Assembly (NCBI GenBank): GCA_030598355.1
Contig: JAUVQD010000007.1
Coordinates: 1 to 16,339, forward strand
DNA: 16,339 bases
Direction of reading: 5' to 3'
Origin: Actinomycetes bacterium
GTDB taxonomy: Bacteria > Actinomycetota > Aquicultoria > CAJVYJ01 > JAUVQD01
A program made the translations under genes and the position numbers. Shown here in pieces: positions 6,599 to 13,341 of this stretch. Within the stretch, counting starts at the first letter, position 1. Each line of letters begins with the position of its first letter. The notes under the pieces are model-generated. The model was not told the DNA's origin, did not search any database, and was given only the letters and a program-made list of their open reading frames with translations.

Positions 6599-6847
6599 CT
6601 TGCCAAGGCCAGCGGTAATGATATTGCACTGATAAGCTCGGCGGAAGAAACAGCCCGGGAGGTTCAGACCGTCTTAAACAGACGGGGACAGTTGAGGGAA
6701 AGCATGGAATTACCTGAATATACTTTTGTAACCACGCTCGATCCAAATGGTTTTATGTTGTTAGGCAGCCGGTTCCTCGGTCGAAAGATCACCGAGGTAG
6801 AATTAGTTGACCTGGGGAACAGGGCTCGTCATCGCACTGTATCTTAG
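6599..6847 (+). pseudogene. murI: C-terminal part of murI downstream of the amber codon
   Basis: In the same frame as the upstream murI segment this region reads 82 codons to TAG 6845-6847. It contains SSAEETAREVQTVL, the conserved helix following the second catalytic cysteine in MurI, and ends with GSRFLGRKITEVELVDLG, which matches the RFLG ending typical of actinobacterial glutamate racemases. No frameshift is needed to join it; the only defect is the TAG at 6596-6598. By analogy with mycobacterial MurI that position is usually a hydrophobic residue such as Leu, and TTG to TAG is a single substitution. There is no start codon with a ribosome binding site at its beginning, so separate translation is unlikely. 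The last 41 bases overlap the queT reading frame. Confidence 0.8.
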
Positions 6848-7325
6848 CCGGGGCGGCTTGATAGCCGGATTATATTTTGTTTTAACGGTTGCTCCGGGCC
6901 TTAACGCTATATCTTACGGGCCACTTCAGTTCAGGGTGTCAGAAGTTCTGACTGTCCTGGCTTATTTCGAGCCAGCGGCCATTCCCGGTTTATGGTTGGG
7001 AGCAGCCGCGGCCAATTTTTATGGACCATTTGGTTTGATCGACGTTGTCTTCGGTTCGAGCCTGACGCTGATTGCGGCCTGGTTAACATGGCGGATACGA
7101 AATCCATATTTCGCGCTTATCCCACCGGTTCTCATCAACGGCATTGGGGTTGCGGTTATGCTGAAATACTTGGTAGCTGTGCCCGTGCCCGAAGCCCTGT
7201 TTTTTTTGATCGCCACTGTATCCGTGGGTGAAATAATTGTCATCTACGGGCTTGGCTTGCCTCTCCTTCTCTTGATCTTGAATTCGCGAATTCTAATCAG
7301 GCCGGGCGTCGGAAAAGAGGTGTGA
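6807..7325 (+). CDS. queT: QueT-family queuosine-precursor transporter
   Basis: A 172-residue, highly hydrophobic protein with about five to six membrane spans. Its signature ISYGPLQFRVSEVLTVLAYF, then PAAIPGLWLGAAAANFYGP and GLIDVVFGSSLTL, is characteristic of the QueT family, the substrate-binding S component of ECF-type importers predicted to take up queuosine precursors. Start TTG 6807 lies 8 nt after GAGGT (6794-6798), with an in-frame stop just upstream at 6804-6806, so it is well fixed. The start overlaps the end of the murI reading frame by 41 nt. There is no preQ1 riboswitch-like leader, as the gene is embedded in an operon. No queuosine biosynthesis gene is in the window. Confidence 0.88.
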   Translation: MTWGTGLVIALYLSRGGLIAGLYFVLTVAPGLNAISYGPLQFRVSEVLTVLAYFEPAAIPGLWLGAAAANFYGPFGLIDVVFGSSLTLIAAWLTWRIRNPYFALIPPVLINGIGVAVMLKYLVAVPVPEALFFLIATVSVGEIIVIYGLGLPLLLLILNSRILIRPGVGKEV

Positions 7326-7340
7326 GGTCTCGGTGATTTT

Positions 7341-8087
7341 ATGGAGGTAGTTGTAGTTGGCGCCTCCGGGACTTTCCCAAGAGCAGGTGGCGCTTGCAAC
7401 GGGTATTTGGTGCGCCACGGCGAGACAAAGGTCTTAATTGATATGGGCACGGGAGTCTTAAGCCGCTTGTACGAATGGTTGGCGCCGGAGGACCTCGACG
7501 CTCTAATCATTACCCATCTTCATCCTGATCATTTCCTGGATATTTATCCCTATCGATATTTCTTGGAGTTTTGCGCTCAGGGCAAGCTACCACTGGCGGT
7601 TTATGCTCCATCCGGCGCTTATGAATATATTCAGCGTTTGTTTAATGAACCTGATCCGGCGAAGTTCAGCAAGATTTTCAGTTTCAAAGATCTTGGTGGG
7701 GCATCGCCAATAAGGATAGGGGATATTGAATTAATAAGTCACGAGGTCTCTCACTTAAAGCCGACCTTTGGCATAGAAGCCAGAGCACAGGGAAAAAGTC
7801 TCTTCTATACATCCGACACCGCGTACGATGAAAGACTTAAGAAAATTGCAGCCAGGGTTGATCTGCTTCTGGCGGAAGCTACCCTAACAGCCGATCAAGC
7901 CGGTAAACCTGTCGCACACATGACCACAACGGAGGTTGGAAAGCTGGCGGCCGAGGCAAATGTCGAGCATTTGGTCTTAACCCACCTCTGGCCGCACTTT
8001 GATCGCCGCCGCATCCTTGACGAGGTCAAGTTAGAGTTTAATGGTAAGATAGATTTGGCCGACGAGGGCTTGATAGTCGCGGTCTAA
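7341..8087 (+). CDS. Metallo-beta-lactamase-fold hydrolase, Rv1339-like
   Basis: A 248-residue MBL-fold protein with the metal-binding motif THLHPDH (His59, His61, Asp63, His64), further ligand candidates His138 and Asp159 (FYTSDTAYD), and His215 in LTHLWPHFD. The fold resembles the RNase Z/phosphodiesterase branch rather than beta-lactamases proper. The position just before rph and rdgB and downstream of murI is that of mycobacterial Rv1339, a protein reported as an atypical cyclic-nucleotide phosphodiesterase. That function is plausible here but not shown. ATG 7341 is 15 nt after the queT stop; the ribosome binding site is weak, so coupling with queT is likely. Confidence 0.85.
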   Translation: MEVVVVGASGTFPRAGGACNGYLVRHGETKVLIDMGTGVLSRLYEWLAPEDLDALIITHLHPDHFLDIYPYRYFLEFCAQGKLPLAVYAPSGAYEYIQRLFNEPDPAKFSKIFSFKDLGGASPIRIGDIELISHEVSHLKPTFGIEARAQGKSLFYTSDTAYDERLKKIAARVDLLLAEATLTADQAGKPVAHMTTTEVGKLAAEANVEHLVLTHLWPHFDRRRILDEVKLEFNGKIDLADEGLIVAV

Positions 8088-8131
8088 ATAAGCGCAAAAC
8101 AACTTAGCTATTTTAACAAACGGAGGAACGA

Positions 8132-8860
8132 GTGGAAAGAACTGATGGTCGGGCTTTTGATCAATTGCGCCCAGTTGAGATAGTACGCAATTATCTGCCA
8201 AACGCGGAAGGATCTGTCCTTTTTCAGATTGGCGAAACCAAAGTTATTTGCGCGGCGACAGTTGAGCAAAAGGTTCCGGCGTGGCTCAGAGGTACGGGCC
8301 GTGGATGGGTAACGGCAGAATACTCCATGTTGCCGCGGTCCACAACGGTGCGGACCGGAAGAGAGGTTAAGCAAGGACGACCAAAGGGAAGAACGAGCGA
8401 GATACAACGGCTGATTGGGCGGTCCTTGAGATCGGTCATCGATTTAGATGCGCTTGGAGGAGAGACATCAATTATTCTCGACTGCGATGTTATTGTGGCC
8501 GACGGCGGCACTAGAACTGCTGCTGTTACTGGCGCTTATGTCGCGCTTTACGATGCGCTTAAGTTTATGAAAGAAAAGAAAATAATCGAAGAAATACCGC
8601 TATCTGATTTTATGGCGGCCATAAGTGTGGGGATCATCGATGGTCAGCCTTGTCTTGATCTATGTTATTCGGAAGATTCCGCGGCCGATGTTGATATGAA
8701 TGTAGTCATGAACGCAGCGGGGGAAATTGTCGAAATTCAAGGGACAGCCGAGAAGGCCTCCTTCTCCAGAGAAGCTCTTGACGAAATGCTTGATTTAGCC
8801 ACGGCGGGCACAGCGCGACTAATAGAGGACCAGCGTCGGGCTCTGCTTCAAGCAGACTAA
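8132..8860 (+). CDS. rph: Ribonuclease PH
   Basis: RNase PH is a phosphorolytic 3'-5' exoribonuclease that trims tRNA 3' ends and other RNAs, acting as a hexameric ring. The 242-residue product has the full family pattern: [16 protein letters not shown] at the start, [14 protein letters not shown] (59-71), the phosphate-binding [12 protein letters not shown] (Arg128), and the catalytic segment [19 protein letters not shown] with Asp182 and Asp188. The start is GTG 8132, 5 nt after GGAGG (8122-8126). The 44-nt gap after the MBL gene carries only an AT-rich stretch with no clear promoter. The stop overlaps the rdgB ATG by one base. Confidence 0.97.
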   Translation: MERTDGRAFDQLRPVEIVRNYLPNAEGSVLFQIGETKVICAATVEQKVPAWLRGTGRGWVTAEYSMLPRSTTVRTGREVKQGRPKGRTSEIQRLIGRSLRSVIDLDALGGETSIILDCDVIVADGGTRTAAVTGAYVALYDALKFMKEKKIIEEIPLSDFMAAISVGIIDGQPCLDLCYSEDSAADVDMNVVMNAAGEIVEIQGTAEKASFSREALDEMLDLATAGTARLIEDQRRALLQAD

Positions 8861-9456
8861 TGAAGATCGTTCTGGCTACTTCAAATCGAGGAAAGATTAG
8901 CGAGATAAAAGATATCTTAGATTTTTCGAGCGTGGAGTGGGTGACTATCGAAGATCAGCCGGAATGGCCGGAAGTGGTTGAAGATGGCCAGACATTTTTA
9001 GAAAACGCGACTCTTAAAGCGCGGGCACTTGCTCAATTCTTCTGCGAACCTGCTCTCGCGGACGACTCAGGCTTAGAGGTCGAGGTTCTCGAAAACAGGC
9101 CTGGTATAAAATCTGCCCGGTTTGCCGGGCCGAAAGCGACAGACGAGGAAAACATCTCTAAACTCTTGGATGATCTTAACAAGGCTTCACTCCGGGGCGA
9201 GCGGTCTCGGGTCGCCAGGTTTTTGTCAGTTGTGGTTCTGTACTGGCCTGACGGGCGCACCATATCTGCAGTCGGCCAGTGTCAGGGGACAATCGCGACA
9301 TCGCCCCGAGGGACTTTTGGCTTTGGTTATGATCCAATTTTTATTCCTAATGGGTACGGTCGCACTATGGCGGAGTTAAGTCCTGCAGAAAAAAACAAGC
9401 TCAGTCATCGGGGGAGCGCCTTGAGAGAGTTGCGCCAACATTTTGAAAATAATTAG
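8860..9456 (+). CDS. rdgB: XTP/dITP pyrophosphatase (RdgB/HAM1 family)
   Basis: A house-cleaning nucleotide pyrophosphatase that hydrolyses dITP, ITP and XTP, keeping deaminated purines out of DNA and RNA. The 198-residue protein has ATSNRGK (Lys12), the catalytic acidic loop ALADDSGLEVEVL (Asp68, Asp69), PGIKSARFAG, the base-recognition motif GFGYDPIFIP and the closing ELSPAEKNKLSHRGSAL. The start overlaps the rph stop by one base (TAATG), an arrangement also seen for rph and rdgB in other Gram-positives. The stop TAG 9454-9456 is 13 nt before the preferred start of the next gene. Confidence 0.97.
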   Translation: MKIVLATSNRGKISEIKDILDFSSVEWVTIEDQPEWPEVVEDGQTFLENATLKARALAQFFCEPALADDSGLEVEVLENRPGIKSARFAGPKATDEENISKLLDDLNKASLRGERSRVARFLSVVVLYWPDGRTISAVGQCQGTIATSPRGTFGFGYDPIFIPNGYGRTMAELSPAEKNKLSHRGSALRELRQHFENN

Positions 9457-9469
9457 CTGGGTTCAGATT

Positions 9470-11110
9470 ATGCGTCAACGATATATTATCCGCTTCTTCC
9501 TGGGAATTTTATTCGGTGTTGTATTTGCCTATGCAACATTATTTTATCTGCTCATGTCCGCATACGAGAGCCAGGATGTCTCGGCCTGGGAGGCTGTCTA
9601 TTGGACGATTAACAGGTTGACGACGACCGGGGAAGTCTCACCTGAACTTGTCTATTCGGCTGCGCCGATCCAGGTTCTCTCAGTTCTTATTCAGGTCTCA
9701 GGCTTAGCCTTTTTCTTTGCTGCTTTTCCTGTGGCGATAATACCCGCTCTTGAGCGACGTATCCGAGGGGTACCAGAAACATACTACTCCGACATGAACG
9801 ACCACATTATTATTTGTGGCTACAGTAAAGTGGTTGAGTCACTTATAGATGATTTAAAATCCGGACCGCTCGCATTTATGGTTATAGATGATGACATTGA
9901 GACTATCCGCGATCTTCAGCAGAAGGGGATACCGGCGATACTCGGCGATCCTACTGATGAAAAAGGGTTGAATCTAGCCGGGGCTAAGAAGGCCCGGTAT
10001 ATCATCGCGAATCGCGAAGATGAAGAGGATAATGTGGAAATTGTTTTGGCGGCCACCGGGATAAGTGAGGCTGAGGTTTTCGCGGTCATTGATGATATAA
10101 GCCACGCACATTACTTTAGATATGCCGGAGCTGCTCACGTTCTCTCGCCGAAAAAGATTCTTGGCGCACATCTGGCAGAGAAGGCTACTGCTTCTTGGCG
10201 CGACGAGCTTTTTGGCGCCGGTGAATTGGTTTCCGAATGGTTCATTATTGAATTACCGATTTTTCCGGGGTCTCCCTTTGATGGTTTAACATTGCGCGAA
10301 GCATCGATTCCGGAGCGGAGCGGCGCCACGCTAGTCGGTATTTGGCACCGGGGAAATCTAGAGTTAGAGCCGGGACCGGTGAGCATGATATCAGCAGAGA
10401 ATGTACTGATTGCGGTTGGTCGACGAGAAGAGTTACTTAAACTGCAGGAACTTACCCGCACCATCGAAGTGCCGGAAATTACCGAGCAACGTCATTGCGT
10501 GATTGCGGGCTACGGCGATGTTGGCCGGGCCATCAAGGAAGTTCTCGACGCTCAGGATGTCGCCAGTACAATTATTGATTCGCGAAAAAAAAGCGGTGAC
10601 TATATACAGGGCGACGCTACCGACGAAAAAATTATGCGTTTGGCCAATATTGAGAAAGCAGCCTCCTTTTTTGCCGCCAGCCATATTGATCGCGATAATA
10701 TCTTTAGCACGCTGGTCGCGAGAAAAATTAATCCCGACATTCATATATTGGCAAGGGCTAATTCTCGGGAATCGGCCGATCAGCTTTATCGGGCGGGCGC
10801 CGACTTTGTCTTCTCACTGTCGACGATTGCGGCGCAAATGCTCGCTGGTATGTTAGTTGGCGATCACGTGACGACGCTGGCGGAGGGCCTCAAAGTCATC
10901 AGTATTCCTGTTGAGAAAAAACTGGTCAACAAGAAGCTCGGGAAGTTGCGAGTGCGAACTTTAACAGATTGTACGGTAATAGCTGTTTCTCTAACAGACA
11001 GCAGCTTGCTAACTAATCCGGGGCCCGATTTGGAAATAAGACAAGGGATGACGATTATTATCCTTGGTTACGCGCGGCAGGTTCGAGAATTCAAGAAGAG
11101 ATTCTTGTAG
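9470..11110 (+). CDS. Two-TM, double-RCK (TrkA-N/TrkA-C) potassium-channel-like protein
   Basis: The protein (546 residues from ATG 9470) has two membrane helices (about 6-29 and 65-93) around a pore-helix-like segment (38-50). Two complete RCK units follow: TrkA-N at about 111-235 (HIIICGYSKVVESLI), a TrkA-C region to about 335, a second TrkA-N from about 342 (HCVIAGYGDVGRAI), and a second TrkA-C to the end. The layout resembles prokaryotic ligand-gated K+ channels with tandem RCK domains. At the filter position the sequence reads TTTGEVSP instead of TVGYGD, lacking the Tyr and second Gly, so K+ selectivity is doubtful. An alternative start, TTG 9443, would overlap rdgB by 14 nt. Neither start has a strong ribosome binding site. 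Confidence 0.85.
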   Translation: MRQRYIIRFFLGILFGVVFAYATLFYLLMSAYESQDVSAWEAVYWTINRLTTTGEVSPELVYSAAPIQVLSVLIQVSGLAFFFAAFPVAIIPALERRIRGVPETYYSDMNDHIIICGYSKVVESLIDDLKSGPLAFMVIDDDIETIRDLQQKGIPAILGDPTDEKGLNLAGAKKARYIIANREDEEDNVEIVLAATGISEAEVFAVIDDISHAHYFRYAGAAHVLSPKKILGAHLAEKATASWRDELFGAGELVSEWFIIELPIFPGSPFDGLTLREASIPERSGATLVGIWHRGNLELEPGPVSMISAENVLIAVGRREELLKLQELTRTIEVPEITEQRHCVIAGYGDVGRAIKEVLDAQDVASTIIDSRKKSGDYIQGDATDEKIMRLANIEKAASFFAASHIDRDNIFSTLVARKINPDIHILARANSRESADQLYRAGADFVFSLSTIAAQMLAGMLVGDHVTTLAEGLKVISIPVEKKLVNKKLGKLRVRTLTDCTVIAVSLTDSSLLTNPGPDLEIRQGMTIIILGYARQVREFKKRFL

Positions 11111-11162
11111 GCCTTGGGCGCATGCTATATCCTTAAAAGTTGAGCAAACATGGTGGTCTATA

Positions 11163-12206
11163 GTGAAGAAAACGTTCGTTGAAGATATCAAAGAAGGTGC
11201 GGCCGTTGAAGGCGTATTTCTAATTGATTCTGCTCATCAACGGTTTACAAAGGCAAATAAAGCTTACCTCAAACTGGTTCTTGGCGATAAGACGGGTCAG
11301 ATAGAGTCAGTGATGTGGGAAGAGACGATGGAAAAGAATCCCGACTGCCGGGACCTGAAGGCTGGTGATTTCGCCGATGTTAGCGGCAAAGCAGCGGTTA
11401 ACAGGTATTCGAAACGTGTTGAAACGGTTCTAAATCAAGTTCGCAAAATCGGTCCGGATGATCTAGATATTCGAGACTTTTTGCCTGTGACCGACCGGGA
11501 CGTTGGTCAGCTAAAGGAAGAGCTGAATAGTATTAGAGAAAAAGTCGACGACCCCCACATCAAGAAGTTACTTGACAAGATATTTAACGATTCACAGATG
11601 CTGGAATCTTTTTGCCTCGCTCCGGCCGCCAAGAATTATCACCACTCATATTTGGGTGGGCTTCTGGAGCACTCGGTCTCGGTAGCGCAGCTGGCACTGT
11701 TGATGTGCGATCATTATCCTGGCTTAAATAGATCCCTTCTGATAGCCGGGGCCCTTCTTCACGATATTGGTAAAATTCGCGAATTTAACTACGGTAATCG
11801 CATCGACTATTCAACTGAAGGTCGCTTGAAGGGCCACATAGTTATTGGCGATCAAATCGTGGCGAAGGCTGCCGACTCGGTGAAAGGCTTCCCGGAGGAA
11901 ATGAAAATACATCTTTCGCATTTAATATTAAGCCACCAGGGAGAACCCGAATACGGCGCAGCTGTCAGACCCAAGACGCGGGAAGCCGTTATCCTAAACA
12001 TTGTTGATAATGCCGATGCCAAGGTAAACGGGTGGATGCTGATAGCAAAAAAATACGGAGACGATGTTGAATGGACAGATTACCAATCTATGTTCAGCGA
12101 CTTTTTGTATCTGGGGCCGCCGGCGAATCATAAAATCTCTGAGTTGCCGCCCAAGCGAACAAAATTGGAGTCTTCGGAGACAAAAGAGTCTAATACGCTA
12201 TTTTAA
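11163..12206 (+). CDS. YhaM-like 3'-5' exoribonuclease (OB-fold plus HD domain)
   Basis: The product (347 residues) has an N-terminal OB-fold nucleic-acid-binding domain (about 1-105; KKTFVEDIKEGAAVEGVFLI, then YLKLVLGDKTGQIESVMW) and a C-terminal HD phosphohydrolase domain. HD motifs are visible: HHSYLGGLLEHSVSVA (around 160), ALLHDIGKIREF with His200-Asp201, a later LILSHQGEPEYG, and VDNADAKV supplying the last aspartate. This is the architecture of Bacillus YhaM and staphylococcal CbfI, which degrade RNA and single-stranded DNA from the 3' end. I chose GTG 11163, which has GGTGG (11152-11156) 6 nt upstream; extension to ATG 11064 would overlap the previous gene and add unrelated sequence. 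The two Mre11/Rad50-like genes follow, as in the Bacillus yhaONM group, in a different order. Confidence 0.88.
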   Translation: MKKTFVEDIKEGAAVEGVFLIDSAHQRFTKANKAYLKLVLGDKTGQIESVMWEETMEKNPDCRDLKAGDFADVSGKAAVNRYSKRVETVLNQVRKIGPDDLDIRDFLPVTDRDVGQLKEELNSIREKVDDPHIKKLLDKIFNDSQMLESFCLAPAAKNYHHSYLGGLLEHSVSVAQLALLMCDHYPGLNRSLLIAGALLHDIGKIREFNYGNRIDYSTEGRLKGHIVIGDQIVAKAADSVKGFPEEMKIHLSHLILSHQGEPEYGAAVRPKTREAVILNIVDNADAKVNGWMLIAKKYGDDVEWTDYQSMFSDFLYLGPPANHKISELPPKRTKLESSETKESNTLF

Positions 12207-12249
12207 AATGGAACAAGACCTTGTCAAATCAAGAATCTGCGGATAGTTA

Positions 12250-13341
12250 ATGATTCGGGTAATTCATACTGGCGATCTACACCTTGATGCGTCATTCACG
12301 TATCTTGCCGCCCCGAAGAGAGCGATAAAAAAACAAGCCATTAAATCAACCCTTACGCAAATCATTGAGCTAACCTTGGAAAAGCAGGCTGATGTTTTGA
12401 TCGTCGCGGGCGATCTTTTCAACAACAGCAACCCTCTCCCGGAAACTGTCGCTTTTGCTATTGAGCAATTTAGTAGAGTCAACGGCCAGGCCCAGGTAGT
12501 TATCGTGCCCGGCAATCACGATTTTTATCAACCCGGAGGAATCTGGGATCAGCCGGATTGGCCCGAGAATGTAATTATTTTTCGAGACAATAGCTGGGCT
12601 ATTCAGAAATTAGAGACGAGCGGAATCACCGTTGCCGGAATCGCTTGTCACGCCGCGGGGACCGAGAAAAACGTCTTGAAAGACTTAAAAGCCGGCGCTC
12701 AAATTGGAGTGATGCATGGTGCTCACAAACTAGGGTTTTATGAGGGACTCCAATCTTATCCTTTTTCAGAAGCAGACACGGCTGACGTGCCTGTCCAGTA
12801 CTTAGCGCTCGGCCACTATCATAATTTTGGTCGCGTGGGGCGGAGCGTCGCCTACTATTGCGGGTCTCCTGAGAGCCTCTGCTTTGACGAGTCTCCGGAG
12901 CGATCTGCCACTTTAATTGAAATGGGCGATGGCCCGGTTCGCGTCAGTCAACTAAATCTCGGCCAATACGGTTTTCGGCGACACGATATTGACTGCACTA
13001 TCATGTCAAACTCTCATGAAGTAGAGACAGCTATAGCCGCGCTTGGCGGTTTGAAAGATTTAGTAAAGGTAGTGCTGACGGGGACGCCTTCTCTTGACCT
13101 TAATGTTGACGTCGAGGCGTTGATTGCCGTACTAGGCGAGAAATTCTTCTATCTTGATATCAAAGATGGCCTGGAGATGCCGACGAGCGAAATCCGGTCT
13201 GAAGAAAAAACTATCAGAGCTAAGTTTCTGACAAGAATGCAAGAGAGGGCGATTGCGACGGACGACGCTGACGAGAAAAGCGTAATAAATCTAGCCACAA
13301 GGTTAGGATTGGCGGCCCTTGAAGGGCGGCTCCAAAAATGA
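12250..13341 (+). CDS. YhaO/SbcD-like Mre11-family DNA exonuclease
   Basis: A 363-residue calcineurin-like phosphoesterase of the SbcD/Mre11 group with the two-metal site complete: Asp9 and His11 (TGDLHLD), Asp55 (VAGDLFNN), Asn89-His90 (PGNHD), His156 (MHGAH), and His189/His191 (LGHYHNF). The C-terminal part (about 225-363) is the less conserved capping/ATPase-binding region. Such nucleases form a complex with a Rad50/SbcC-type ATPase, which is exactly the next gene, overlapping by 4 nt (ATGA). The start at ATG 12250 has only a weak ribosome binding site. A 12-codon open frame (ATGGAACAAGAC... to TAG 12244-12246) sits in the 43-nt gap after the exoribonuclease gene and could couple translation, but it has no other support. 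Confidence 0.92.
   Translation: MIRVIHTGDLHLDASFTYLAAPKRAIKKQAIKSTLTQIIELTLEKQADVLIVAGDLFNNSNPLPETVAFAIEQFSRVNGQAQVVIVPGNHDFYQPGGIWDQPDWPENVIIFRDNSWAIQKLETSGITVAGIACHAAGTEKNVLKDLKAGAQIGVMHGAHKLGFYEGLQSYPFSEADTADVPVQYLALGHYHNFGRVGRSVAYYCGSPESLCFDESPERSATLIEMGDGPVRVSQLNLGQYGFRRHDIDCTIMSNSHEVETAIAALGGLKDLVKVVLTGTPSLDLNVDVEALIAVLGEKFFYLDIKDGLEMPTSEIRSEEKTIRAKFLTRMQERAIATDDADEKSVINLATRLGLAALEGRLQK

Noticed and set aside
11064..11162. Longer N-terminus for the YhaM-like protein
   Set aside because: It overlaps the channel-like gene and adds residues foreign to the OB-fold start; GTG 11163 has a ribosome binding site.
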